From: Desulfotruncus arcticus DSM 17038
GTDB taxonomy: Bacteria; Bacillota; Desulfotomaculia; Desulfotomaculales; Desulfallaceae
Length of the DNA: 64,000 nucleotides
Reading direction: 5' to 3'
Assembly (NCBI RefSeq): GCF_900113335.1
Contig: NZ_FOOX01000022.1
Location: 1 to 64,000 of the forward strand
Below the pieces are notes generated by a model. The model was not told where the DNA came from and did not search any database. It worked only from the letters and a program-made list of their open reading frames with translations. Shown piece after piece: positions 25,130-34,278 of the stretch. The position numbers and the translations under genes are program-made. Each line of letters starts with the position of its first letter. The first letter of the stretch is position 1.

Positions 25130-27001
25130 ATGAAAGCTGGTTTAAAAAAGGGGACAAGCCTTAGGTTTAAGCTCATAGTTTTTTTTGTTTTAGTTGCCGT
25201 AGTGCCGCTGCTGGCGGGGGGCATATGGACGGGTATTAACGTGAAGAATAAATTAATTAGTAACGTGCACGAAAATAATATGTTGGTGGCCAAGCAACTG
25301 GCCAGTCAGGTTGATCAGTTAATTAAGGAAAAAGTCGATATAGCCATTTCATTGGGTAATACGGCCAACGTCAATAAAATGAACCCACAGGAGCTAAAAT
25401 CCTTAATCACTCCAGTCAAAGAACACTATGAAGATATAGACGTAATTGGAGTAATAAACGGGTACGGAATGCAAATTGTACGATCAGATGATGGAGAACT
25501 GTTGGATCTGCATGATCGTTCGTATTTTACCGATATTATGGCCGGAAAAGAGTACTCTATAAGCGATGTTATAGTTTCCCGCTCTAATGAAAAACCTATC
25601 GTTGTTGTCAGCGCTCCGATCAAGAAGGATGATGTGATCATTGGAGTATTTCAAATATCCCTATCCCTGGCCGGTTTGGATGATATTCTAAGCGAAGCAA
25701 AAATAGGCAAGACCGGCTACTCGTATATAACAGACGTTACTGGTAAAGTAGTAGTACATCCTGACACTCAAATAGCTATCGAACGTACGGATTTTTCAGC
25801 CGTGGGTCCCGTTGAGGCCGGGCTGAAAGGCCAAAATGGCAATATGGAATATACAAGCGGAGGAAAAAGCTGGCAATCATGTTATCGCAGCACACCATAC
25901 CTAAAATGGGTGGTGGTGACACAGGAAACAACGGAGGAGGTTGTAGCTGAAGCCAATAGTATAGTGCAAAATACTTTAATCATCATGGCTATAGGCGCGC
26001 TGCTTGCCGCATTACTTGGTATCTTGCTGAGCAACAAGACCATCTATCCTTTAAATTCCTTAAAAGAGGGGCTTCTGGCATTGGCGGAAGGCAATTTGAC
26101 CAAAAACGTGCAAGTTAAATCGCGGGACGAAATCGGAGAACTGGCTCACGCTTTTAACGAGACTATAGTTGACTTGCGCGGACTCATTACAGGAATCAAA
26201 AAGAATTCTGACGAACTATACACGAGCAGTCAGGATCTGGCTTCCTCCAGTGAAGAAGTCAGTGCTACCGTTGAAGAAATGGCCAGCACTGCAAACGAAG
26301 TTGCAGTCACATCCACTCACGGAAAAGAGAATGCGGATATTGCCGCAAGGGAATCCGGGCAGGTTCAAAAGGTGGCCGGAGAAGGAAACCGGGCAGTTCG
26401 GGATACTATTGAAACAATACATTTAATTGCTGTAGCATCTAAAAATATTTCCGATGTTATTCAAAAACTTGGCAGGCAATCTAAACAAATTGGAGAGATA
26501 ATTAATACCATTACGAGCATAGCGGATCAAACCAATCTTTTGGCTCTGAATGCTGCCATTGAGGCCGCCCGGGCCGGGGAACACGGACGGGGTTTTGCGG
26601 TGGTGGCGGAAGAAGTTCGTCAGCTGGCCGAGCAATCAGCTAGTGCCGCAAGGGAAATAATCGGTCTAGTAGAAGAAATTCAGGCCGGTATGGCAAATGC
26701 TATTGATGCAATAAAGCAAGGTGACGGTGAAGTAAAAGAGGGTGTTAAAGTTGCCAATAACGCCGGGCTCTCATTGGAACAGATAATCAAAGCCGTTGAA
26801 ATGAATACGGAGTTAATTGTAAGTGTTGCCGAGGGGGCCAAACAAGCCGACGAGGGGACGCAGCAGCTTACCTGTGCCAGCGAACAGATAGCGTCTACCA
26901 TTCAAGAGGTATCCGCCACAGCTCAAAAGCTTGCCAATATGGCTACTGAAATGCAAAACATCGTGATCAAGTTTAAGATTGACGAAAGCGAAAACAAATA
27001 A
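25130..27001 (+). CDS. Methyl-accepting chemotaxis protein with dCache domain
   Basis: A 623-aa chemoreceptor. It has an N-terminal TM helix (residues about 15-37), a periplasmic double-Cache sensor of about 250 residues (DGELLDLHDRSYFTDIMAGK; TGYSYITDVTGKVVVHP), a second TM helix, HAMP (NKTIYPLNSLKEGLLALAEG), and a long signalling coiled coil with the tip NLLALNAAIEAARAGE. ATG 25130 lies behind AGGGGGG, inside a longer frame from 25085. dCache domains bind small carboxylates, amino acids and related anions. It follows the sulfolactate dehydrogenase pair, so it may sense sulfolactate or a related acid. Confidence 0.9.
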   Translation: MKAGLKKGTSLRFKLIVFFVLVAVVPLLAGGIWTGINVKNKLISNVHENNMLVAKQLASQVDQLIKEKVDIAISLGNTANVNKMNPQELKSLITPVKEHYEDIDVIGVINGYGMQIVRSDDGELLDLHDRSYFTDIMAGKEYSISDVIVSRSNEKPIVVVSAPIKKDDVIIGVFQISLSLAGLDDILSEAKIGKTGYSYITDVTGKVVVHPDTQIAIERTDFSAVGPVEAGLKGQNGNMEYTSGGKSWQSCYRSTPYLKWVVVTQETTEEVVAEANSIVQNTLIIMAIGALLAALLGILLSNKTIYPLNSLKEGLLALAEGNLTKNVQVKSRDEIGELAHAFNETIVDLRGLITGIKKNSDELYTSSQDLASSSEEVSATVEEMASTANEVAVTSTHGKENADIAARESGQVQKVAGEGNRAVRDTIETIHLIAVASKNISDVIQKLGRQSKQIGEIINTITSIADQTNLLALNAAIEAARAGEHGRGFAVVAEEVRQLAEQSASAAREIIGLVEEIQAGMANAIDAIKQGDGEVKEGVKVANNAGLSLEQIIKAVEMNTELIVSVAEGAKQADEGTQQLTCASEQIASTIQEVSATAQKLANMATEMQNIVIKFKIDESENK

Positions 27002-27025
27002 CCCGGAAGCAGGTAAAAGGCTGAT

Positions 27026-27070
27026 GAGCTAAAGGGAGCAGCATCCGTCAGGCGCTGCTCCCTTTAGCTC
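27026..27070. terminator. Bidirectional terminator
   Basis: A perfect 17-bp stem (27026-27042 with 27054-27070) separates the convergent chemoreceptor and permease genes. Confidence 0.85.
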
Positions 27071-27080
27071 AAGTTATTAT

Positions 27081-28475
27081 TTAACCATGTATTCTTAGCT
27101 TATTTAGTGACTTGTTTATGGGTATAGACGCTAAAATTAACAACACACCGAATATAGAAGTACCTATTATGGTTACCAGGTCACCGAAAAAGTGCCAAAC
27201 TACCAAATATACAGCACATATTACCAGGCTTAGCAACATCAATGGAAAACCAATCTTAAAGAATTGCATAAAGGTTATTGGCATACTTCTTTTTTCTGCC
27301 ATACCGATAACGACTACATTGGCTGATGCGCCAATGATGGTACCATTTCCGCCCAAACAGGCACCCAGAGACAGCGACCACCAAAATAGGTTTATAGTAT
27401 TAGGGTCACTTATATTCATCATCTGGCCCATATCATGAATCATGGGTATCATGGTTGCGACAAATGGTATATTATCCACAAAAGCTGATGCAATGCCGGA
27501 CAACCAAAGTATTAACATTGAGGTTGGAATCATGGTCCCTCCGGTTATGTTCATAGTACTTTGGGCAATGGATGAGATAATTCCTACTTTAACTAACCCG
27601 CCCACTAGAACAAACAGGCCGATGAAGAAGAAAATCACCGGCCATTCCACAGCGTGCAGAGCATGTTCGGGATCTTCCCCGGAGATTAACAGCAGCAAAC
27701 CGGCTCCGGTAAGGGCAATAACTGAGGATTCCATATTCAGGTGCTGATGCAGTACGAAACCCAGCATGGTTAATCCTATAACCAGCAAACACTTGCGTAG
27801 TAGGGGTAGGTTTTTAAGCTCGTCTTTTTCCTCAAGCTCCATAATTATTTTCTGACGTTCTTGATCCGCAGAAAGTTGCGATCGGTAAATTAATCTAAGC
27901 AGTGTAATGTTCACAACATATACTAAAATAATAACTGGCGTTAGGTTAATGACAAAGTCCATAAAACCTAGGTGAGTAGCGCTGCCGATCATAATATTAG
28001 GTGGGTCGCCGATCAAGGTGGCAGTGCCACCGATATTAGATGATAATATTTCTGCTATTAAAATGGGGATGGGGCTAATTCTAAGTTTCTGGGCGATGGC
28101 AAAGGTTATGGGAACAATTAGCATCACTGTAGTTACGTTATCCAATAAAGCAGACAACACTGCGGTGACCAGTGACAGCGCAGCCATAATTTTAAGCGGC
28201 TGACCTTGGGAAATCTTGGCGGCCTTGATGGCTAAATATTCAAAGATACCTGTTTGTCGGGTGATGCCTACTATTATCATCATGCCCACCAGCAGGCCTA
28301 TTGTGTTAAAATCAATATGGTGTGTTGCTTCTTCGGGGCTGAGAATTTTAAAAACCACTAAGAAGGAAGCGCCAAATAAAGCAATGACTGTGCGGTGAAT
28401 TTTTTCGGAAATTATAATGATATAAGTAGTTAAAAACACGCCTGCAGCTAAGTAAAACTGTATATGGTCGGACAA
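27081..28475 (-). CDS. ArsB/NhaD-family anion or sodium permease
   Basis: About 464 aa with 11 or 12 membrane helices. The two halves carry the inverted-repeat motif of the ion-transporter superfamily: SALLDNVTTVMLIVPIT with GGTATLIGDPPNIMIG, and SAFVDNIPFVATMIP with LGGNGTIIGASANVV. It exchanges Na+, protons or organic anions. GGGGGAAG sets the start at TTG 28475 rather than TTG 28499. Its position next to the TRAP genes and the sulfolactate genes suggests transport of an organic anion or of sodium for the Na+-driven TRAP. Confidence 0.7.
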   Translation of the reverse strand: MSDHIQFYLAAGVFLTTYIIIISEKIHRTVIALFGASFLVVFKILSPEEATHHIDFNTIGLLVGMMIIVGITRQTGIFEYLAIKAAKISQGQPLKIMAALSLVTAVLSALLDNVTTVMLIVPITFAIAQKLRISPIPILIAEILSSNIGGTATLIGDPPNIMIGSATHLGFMDFVINLTPVIILVYVVNITLLRLIYRSQLSADQERQKIIMELEEKDELKNLPLLRKCLLVIGLTMLGFVLHQHLNMESSVIALTGAGLLLLISGEDPEHALHAVEWPVIFFFIGLFVLVGGLVKVGIISSIAQSTMNITGGTMIPTSMLILWLSGIASAFVDNIPFVATMIPMIHDMGQMMNISDPNTINLFWWSLSLGACLGGNGTIIGASANVVVIGMAEKRSMPITFMQFFKIGFPLMLLSLVICAVYLVVWHFFGDLVTIIGTSIFGVLLILASIPINKSLNKLRIHG

Positions 28476-28584
28476 ATCACTTCCCCCTTTGTCTACCAAA
28501 AAATGTAAAAAATCGGTACATTAACGATGTTTATATGTCGATTTGCAGTTGAAAAATGAATGATTTAGGTAAAAACCGGGAAGT

Positions 28585-28620
28585 AGCAACGTAGACATGT
28601 TTAGCATGTTCTACGTTGCT
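28585..28620 (-). terminator. Hairpin between TRAP and permease genes
   Basis: AGCAACGTAGACATG (28585-28599) pairs with CATGTTCTACGTTGCT (28605-28620) with a single bulge, a 15-bp stem. It lies past the end of the TAXI-TRAP operon on the minus strand. Confidence 0.7.
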
Positions 28621-28750
28621 TTAATAGTTAAGTTGATTCTAAGTTAGTTTTATCAATTGATCCTATGGTTATATAGCTAAATACTGATGTTGATAATGGT
28701 TTAATCATATAATGTTAAAAGCAAACTCAAGCATGACTATATGATTGTTT

Positions 28751-30718
28751 TTATGCTGCAGTATCCAGTGATTTATTTATTTTTTTGTTTCTGGTCAGTA
28801 GCTGGAATATAAAAATTGCCCCCGCAATGATAAATCCAATGTAATCGGTGGCGGAACCGGCCAATATAAGCAGTATTGCTCCTACGGCCATAATCAGCCG
28901 TTCAACCAGCATCAGCTTGCGCAGCATCCAGTTTTGGAAGAAGCATGCCGCTAAGATCATGCCCAAGGTTACTGAAGCGATGGTGCGGTAGATATCGGAC
29001 GGTTCGCCAACCAGAAGTATGGCCGGCGCGTAAGCAAATACAAAGGGCATGATATATAATGGTTGCGCGAAAATCATAGATGTTAAACCGGTTTTCATCG
29101 GTTCAGCTTTGGCAATGGCTGCGGCGGCAAAAGCTGCCAGGCATACAGGCGGGTTGACGTTGGCGATCTGAGATGCCCAGAAGATGATTAAGTGCGCGGG
29201 CAGAAGAGCGACGCCCAATTCCTGCAGCGCCGGTGACGCCAGCACACCGAGAATAATATAGGAAGTAGTGGCCGTAACGCCCATGCCAAGAGCATAGGAG
29301 GCAACGGCAACAAACACGATGGCCAGGGGCAAGAATCCTCCGGAAAGGGATAGCATAATATCCGAAAACTTAAGTCCCAAACCAGTTAGGTATACGACGC
29401 CAATGATAACACCGATGGCACCCACGGTGGCGCCTACGGTCAAAGACGTTATAGCCGACTTTGCCAGGGCATTGAAAATATCCTTGGGGTACATGCGCGT
29501 TTCCTTGTTGAACCAGCTGCATATAATGGTCAATACCACAGCGATTACTGCAGCCATGGGGGGGGAATACCCGGCAATAAGCATGTAAATGATGACTATA
29601 ACCGGAATGATAAAGTACCAGCCGGACTTAAAAACTTCCATTGGATTGGGCAACTCGCTTTTGTTAAGACCCTTCAAACCCAGGTTGTGGGCTTGGAAAT
29701 CAACCATTAAATACAGATACAAATAATAAAGGATAGCCGGAATAATGGATACTTTGACGATATCCCAGTAAGGGATTCCGGTGAATTCCGCCATGATGAA
29801 TGCGCCTGCACCCATAATTGGCGGCATCAGCATCCCGCCCGTGGATGCCACGGTTTCGATGGCACCGGCCATGTGAGGTTTATAACCTACGCGTTTCATC
29901 AGGGGGATGGTGAAAGTGCCTGTAGTAACCACGTTGGCGGTTGCGCTGCCGTTAATGCTGCCCATGAAACCGCTGGCCAGAACGGCCACCTTGGCTGGAC
30001 CGCCGCGGGCTCTTCCGAGTAAGGAATATGGGAAGTCGATAAAAAATCTTCCAGCTCCGGAATACTCCAAAAAAGTTCCAAATGTAATAAACAGGAAAAC
30101 AAATGATGCGAAAATTGATGCCACTGAGCCATAAATACCGTAAAGAGAGGCGTACATGAAACTGGCTATTCTGGTAATACTGAATCCTTTGTGAGACAGC
30201 ATGCCTGGCAATAAGTTTCCGAAATAAGCGTATAATAAAAATCCAAGGGCTATAAAGAATAATATGTTGCCTGTTACACGTCTGACGGTTTCAAGCGCCA
30301 GTAATATCGCGATGATGGCCATGATCAAATCTGGCGTGGTGACAAACCCGATGCGATATGCCATCTGAGGATACATAAAAATGAAATAACATGTAGTAAC
30401 CAGGGTCAGAATACCCAGAAGAGCATCCAATATCGTAATTTTGTCATTAGGTGATTTCTTTGAGGCAGGGTAAATAAGTAAACATAAAAAGATGGTTATA
30501 CCTACGTACACACCTCTATTGGCCTCCGGCGAAACAACTCCGAATGCGCCTTGATATAGAAAAAAAAGGGTGAAAATGGCGGCGATAAAGGCAATAAATT
30601 GACCAAAAAAACCAGTGAAATTTCTTTTGGAAGAAGCCCCTTCATATTGTTCAATCATTTTTTCCATATCCTGCTCTGTTTGTGGTGGGCCTTGGGTTGC
30701 TACAAAATCTTTGTTCAT
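28751..30718 (-). CDS. TRAP transporter permease, fused 4TM/12TM (first copy)
   Basis: A 655-aa membrane protein joining the small DctQ-like and large DctM-like subunits, as is normal for TAXI-type TRAP systems. It has about 16 membrane helices. GFMGSINGSATANVVTTGTF and GGMLMPPIMGAGAFIMAEF are the conserved half of DctM, and MGVTATTSYIILGVLASPAL is its counterpart in the other half. Such systems use a Na+ gradient to take up organic anions. AGGAGG sets the start at ATG 30718. It lies 113 bases after its binding-protein gene. A paralogue is at 40295. Confidence 0.85.
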   Translation of the reverse strand: MNKDFVATQGPPQTEQDMEKMIEQYEGASSKRNFTGFFGQFIAFIAAIFTLFFLYQGAFGVVSPEANRGVYVGITIFLCLLIYPASKKSPNDKITILDALLGILTLVTTCYFIFMYPQMAYRIGFVTTPDLIMAIIAILLALETVRRVTGNILFFIALGFLLYAYFGNLLPGMLSHKGFSITRIASFMYASLYGIYGSVASIFASFVFLFITFGTFLEYSGAGRFFIDFPYSLLGRARGGPAKVAVLASGFMGSINGSATANVVTTGTFTIPLMKRVGYKPHMAGAIETVASTGGMLMPPIMGAGAFIMAEFTGIPYWDIVKVSIIPAILYYLYLYLMVDFQAHNLGLKGLNKSELPNPMEVFKSGWYFIIPVIVIIYMLIAGYSPPMAAVIAVVLTIICSWFNKETRMYPKDIFNALAKSAITSLTVGATVGAIGVIIGVVYLTGLGLKFSDIMLSLSGGFLPLAIVFVAVASYALGMGVTATTSYIILGVLASPALQELGVALLPAHLIIFWASQIANVNPPVCLAAFAAAAIAKAEPMKTGLTSMIFAQPLYIMPFVFAYAPAILLVGEPSDIYRTIASVTLGMILAACFFQNWMLRKLMLVERLIMAVGAILLILAGSATDYIGFIIAGAIFIFQLLTRNKKINKSLDTAA

Positions 30719-30830
30719 AAATTTACACCTCCTAATTTGCCAAGAATATATTGACATCAAGGGTGATGACATAACTGGCACCATTAAAGATGCCAGTTAT
30801 GTAGTTATACGGTATTAAAAATACAGTAGC

Positions 30831-31862
30831 TTAACCTTCAATCAGTTCTTGTGGAATTTCCAGACCTTTTTCTTCAAAAAACTTGATTGCTCCGGGATGT
30901 AGTGGTACTCCCATCTCTTCCATGCCTTGCAAAGCATTTTCCAGCGTCATGTCTTCTGCTGCCTTGTTGGTTTGTTTCAGTCGTTCTTGTCCTTTGTCGG
31001 AATAAATAGCCGTTAAAAGGTCATACACGACTTGATCGGAAATATCTTTTCTTACGACCAGATAAACCGGGTTGTTATACATACTAACATCTTGATCTTG
31101 ACCTGAATAAGATCCCTTAGGTATGACTGTTTTAGTATAAAAGGGGTATTTCTGGGAGAAGTTTGCTTGAGCACCTTCAATGGTTGGATCTAGTAATTTA
31201 ATATCCGTTACTGCTGCGATATCCATCAGCGATGCCATTGGCACCCGTGAAAAATATCCGAACACATCTATTTTTTTATCTTTGAATGATGTTGCCTGAT
31301 CGTCGGGGGGCAAATACATTGGTTGGACCTTGTCCCACATGCCGATAGCCCTAAAGTAAGTTTCACCAAATATAGCTGATCCGGACCCTTGCGGACCAAT
31401 ACCGACTTTTTTGCCTTTCAGATCTGCAAAGCTGTTGATATTACTTCCTTTATGAACCGCCCAGTGGAAAATGGCGTTCCAGCCAAAGTTTACAACTCTA
31501 AAACTCTTTAATTCTTGCCCCTTAAAGAATTCTTCACCGTTCCAGGCCCAGTATATTTCAGAAGCGTTGGCCCAGGCCAGCTCAGTTTCACCGGCTTCAA
31601 TAAGCCGCAGATTCTCGGCGGAACCGCCGCTGGTTTCCACGGCTATTTCATAATTTGTAGCATCTTGGACGACACTGGAAACGCCGCCTCCCATAGGGTA
31701 GTAAGTGCCCCCCGTTCCCGCCGTTGCCAAACTGAAGCTGGTTTGACCGGCCTTGTTTTGTTCTTCTCCGCCTTCGCCGCCACTTCCGCCGCAGCCGGCT
31801 ACAAGAAGGCCGAGCGCAAGCAGGGAAACAATAAGCAGAAAAATCTTAGCAGTAAATTTCAT
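30831..31862 (-). CDS. TAXI-family TRAP solute-binding lipoprotein (first copy)
   Basis: A 343-aa exported binding protein. The signal peptide ends in a lipobox (LLVAGC) with a Gly/Glu-rich linker. The mature part has FSLATAGTGGTYYPMGGGV, the TAXI signature, followed by VETSGGSAENLRLIEAGETE and GSGSAIFGETYFRAIG. It would deliver an anionic substrate to the adjoining fused permease. It is led by a sigma-A promoter with an operator on the minus strand. TAXI proteins known to date bind glutamate or 2-oxoglutarate, but this context suggests a C2-C3 sulfonate or dicarboxylate. Confidence 0.85.
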   Translation of the reverse strand: MKFTAKIFLLIVSLLALGLLVAGCGGSGGEGGEEQNKAGQTSFSLATAGTGGTYYPMGGGVSSVVQDATNYEIAVETSGGSAENLRLIEAGETELAWANASEIYWAWNGEEFFKGQELKSFRVVNFGWNAIFHWAVHKGSNINSFADLKGKKVGIGPQGSGSAIFGETYFRAIGMWDKVQPMYLPPDDQATSFKDKKIDVFGYFSRVPMASLMDIAAVTDIKLLDPTIEGAQANFSQKYPFYTKTVIPKGSYSGQDQDVSMYNNPVYLVVRKDISDQVVYDLLTAIYSDKGQERLKQTNKAAEDMTLENALQGMEEMGVPLHPGAIKFFEEKGLEIPQELIEG

Positions 31863-32033
31863 TTTACTCCTCCTTTGTATAAATGGTTAACTAGGTTGTT
31901 TAAGTAGTAATTTTTTTAGTTCACCTCCCGTATTTAATAAAATAACTAACTTCAAAACTTTAATAAGCAGTGTTTGGGTTATCGTAGATAAAAACTATTA
32001 AAATAGTATTGAGTACTTTTTCACAAGTAACAT

Positions 32034-32099
32034 TGGTCATACCTCCAACCTTAGACAGCGATTTTACAGAATTATAACAGTTTATCTTTTTAAAGGCAA
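32034..32099 (-). promoter_or_regulatory. TAXI-TRAP promoter and operator
   Basis: On the minus strand TTGCCT (32094-32099), a 17-bp spacer and TATAAT (32071-32076) are followed by AGGTATGACCA (32034-32044), a GGTnnnACC element of the kind seen at the sulfolactate promoters. Confidence 0.65.
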
Positions 32100-32136
32100 T
32101 TACTAGTTAATAAATTTATCAAATATTAATAATGGT

Positions 32137-32874
32137 TTAACAATAGTTCTTAATAATTAAAAAAAGCCCGCTCAGGAAAATAAAAATGTTTACAATAAAA
32201 ATAAATTGATGATCGGTGAGCTTATTAATTAACTTACTACCAAACCAACTGCCTAAAAATAAAGCCGGAGTTAATAGCAAGCCAACAATAAGGATTTCTG
32301 AATTTAGTATCCCCAATTTTGCAAAAAGCGCCATCTTTAAAATATCACCGGCAAATAAGAACAAAATCAGCGTGGCAACAAAGGCCTGCTTGGCCAAACC
32401 CAGGGTAACCAGATAAATGGAGATAACTATTCCGCCGGAGTGGGCAACTGCTGATGCAGCGCCTGCCAAAACGCTGATCAATGCGCCGTGGGCAGGTTTC
32501 ATATTAAGATTGGTGAAATATTCAGACTTTTGTTGGCGCACGATTTGTAAAGATGAGAAAACCATAGCAACTATGCCAATAGTAACCTGGGTTATACTCA
32601 GTGAAGCCCAAGCCAGGTAATAACTTCCAATAAACACTCCGATTACCCCACCGGGAATGAGTATTTTAATATGACTCACATCCCATTTTTTCCAGTGCAG
32701 TCCGATGGTTGAAAGGTCAGAAAACAGCATCATTGGTGCCATCAACGCGACGGCAGTTTTGGGGTCCATGTTTATGGACAGGAGAGGAGTTAGAAAAACC
32801 CCTGCGCCAACACCAAAAGTTGTCTTAATTAACCCGGCTAAAAATGCAGCGGCGGCGGAAAAAAAAGTAATCAT
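32137..32874 (-). CDS. tauE: TauE/SafE-family sulfite or sulfonate exporter
   Basis: A 245-aa permease with about eight membrane helices in two repeats: SAAAAFLAGLIKTTFGVGAG with PLLSINMDPKTAVALMAP, and SVLAGAASAVAHSGGIVISI in the second half. TauE/SafE proteins export sulfite, sulfoacetate or other sulfur anions. Every well-studied sulfolactate or isethionate pathway that does not reduce its sulfite carries such an exporter. It sits between the TRAP genes and the IclR regulator, on the minus strand with its own promoter. Its presence is independent support for sulfite release here. Confidence 0.8.
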   Translation of the reverse strand: MITFFSAAAAFLAGLIKTTFGVGAGVFLTPLLSINMDPKTAVALMAPMMLFSDLSTIGLHWKKWDVSHIKILIPGGVIGVFIGSYYLAWASLSITQVTIGIVAMVFSSLQIVRQQKSEYFTNLNMKPAHGALISVLAGAASAVAHSGGIVISIYLVTLGLAKQAFVATLILFLFAGDILKMALFAKLGILNSEILIVGLLLTPALFLGSWFGSKLINKLTDHQFIFIVNIFIFLSGLFLIIKNYC

Positions 32875-32901
32875 ATGCGCCTCCTGAATCTAGATCTAAT
32901 G

Positions 32902-32976
32902 TTATACCCCTATTTTCATACCACTGATGTCATACCAATTTATTAATAATATAGCATCTTTTATCCAATAGCGCAA
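32902..32976 (-). promoter_or_regulatory. tauE promoter with three phased repeats
   Basis: On the minus strand TTGCGC (32971-32976), a 17-bp spacer and TATATT (32948-32953) precede the gene. Downstream TGGTATGA occurs at 32930-32937 and 32916-32923, with a weaker GGGTATAA at 32902-32909, spaced exactly 14 bases apart. They match half of the GGTATnACC element. Confidence 0.6.
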
Positions 32977-33183
32977 TAAGCTTATTATTTTTATGGGAAG
33001 CGGGCGCTTATCATGCAATATAAGTCATTTCTAAAATAACCATGAAGGGTTTTAATTGTTTGATTATTATTTTTTTTTAATAGACATGCTAGGTGTTGAA
33101 AAATGAGGATCTTTGCTCGATTAAAGTCTGATACTGGCAGTGGGCTATTAAAGACAAATGTTAAAAAATATATTTATTGTTTG

Positions 33184-33244
33184 TTGACACCTTTATTGGG
33201 CTGTGATAAATTATCTGCAAATAATTTGAGAAACATTCTCAAAT
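33184..33244 (+). promoter_or_regulatory. IclR gene promoter and perfect palindrome
   Basis: TTGACA (33184-33189), a 17-bp spacer and TAAATT (33207-33212) form a sigma-A promoter. ATTTGAGAA (33224-33232) and TTCTCAAAT (33236-33244) are exact inverted repeats around ACA, placed over the likely start site. IclR proteins bind such dyads, so this is probably autoregulation. Confidence 0.7.
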
Positions 33245-33313
33245 AATGAGAAATCTATTTAATAGCTTAAAATTAAGTAATTTTCCAATTGGTCATGTAA
33301 CTAAATAATACGA

Positions 33314-34102
33314 ATGGGGTTAAAGAGTATGTCAGGAGTTGTTGAAAGATTGGTAATTATCTTAAAATCACTGGTTCCGGAAGGTAACAAAAAGGAATGG
33401 GGTGCTTCCGAAATAGCTCGCCGGTCCGGGCTTCCCGTTGGCACAGTACATAGAATCCTGCTTGATTTAAAAAAGTACGGCATGGTTATACAAAATGATA
33501 ACAATAAAAAGTTTCGTTTGGGGTTATTGATTATGGAACTTGGTTTGATCGCCAGATCTAATATGTCAATTATGGAGTCTGCCAGACCGATTCTGAAGCA
33601 ATTGATGGAAAAAAGCATGGAAACTACCCATTTGACTGTCAGGGATGGTTATGAAGGGGTATTGATTGACAAAATCGACACGGTACACGAGCTCAGATTT
33701 GTTCAAGCAATAGGAAAGAGAACGCTTTTAACCCAGGGTGCTTTGAAAAAGGCTATGTTAGCCTACTTGCCTGAAGATGAAATAAGCTGCGTACTTGACC
33801 AAATTGAGCAAATATTAGGAGCTATGGGAAAAAGTATAAATAGAAAAAGCATTATTGCTGAATTGAGTCAGATTCGGGAAAACGGTTACGCGTTCAGCTT
33901 TGGTGAAGTAAATCCAGGAACCGTAGCAATTGGCTCCCCGGTGTTTGACTATAAGGGAAGAGTCGTAGCATCAATTGGAATTATGGGTCCGGAAAACCGT
34001 TTTTCCCAAGACGAAATACCTTTTAAGATAAAAATTGTTAAAAAAGCGGCCGTAGATTTGGTTAGGAGCATTGGAGGCTACATTAGGTCTCAGGAATCTT
34101 GA
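33314..34102 (+). CDS. IclR-family transcriptional regulator
   Basis: A regulator of 257-262 aa, depending on whether ATG 33314 or ATG 33329 is used; the second has GGGG at a usable distance. The winged HTH (WGASEIARRSGLPVGTVHRI) is followed by an IclR effector domain (AMLAYLPEDEI; IRENGYAFSFGEVNPGTVAI with GSPVFDYKGRVVASIGI). IclR repressors and activators respond to small carboxylates. From memory, IclR-type genes accompany suyAB in aerobic sulfolactate degraders. It sits between the exporter and the oxidoreductase-ligase operon, so either may be its target. Confidence 0.8.
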   Translation: MGLKSMSGVVERLVIILKSLVPEGNKKEWGASEIARRSGLPVGTVHRILLDLKKYGMVIQNDNNKKFRLGLLIMELGLIARSNMSIMESARPILKQLMEKSMETTHLTVRDGYEGVLIDKIDTVHELRFVQAIGKRTLLTQGALKKAMLAYLPEDEISCVLDQIEQILGAMGKSINRKSIIAELSQIRENGYAFSFGEVNPGTVAIGSPVFDYKGRVVASIGIMGPENRFSQDEIPFKIKIVKKAAVDLVRSIGGYIRSQES

Positions 34103-34278
34103 ACCAATAAGTTTTCCAGTAAACCATATAAAAAACAACTAGTAAAGAGGTGAGAGGATTGGATACTTTATGACAAAACGCAAAGGTTGTGGTTATTGAT
34201 TGCATAAGGGTATAAGAAAAAGTAGATTGTGAATTAAGGTGCAATATCGCAATAAATATGACAACAAGGAGGTTTAGT

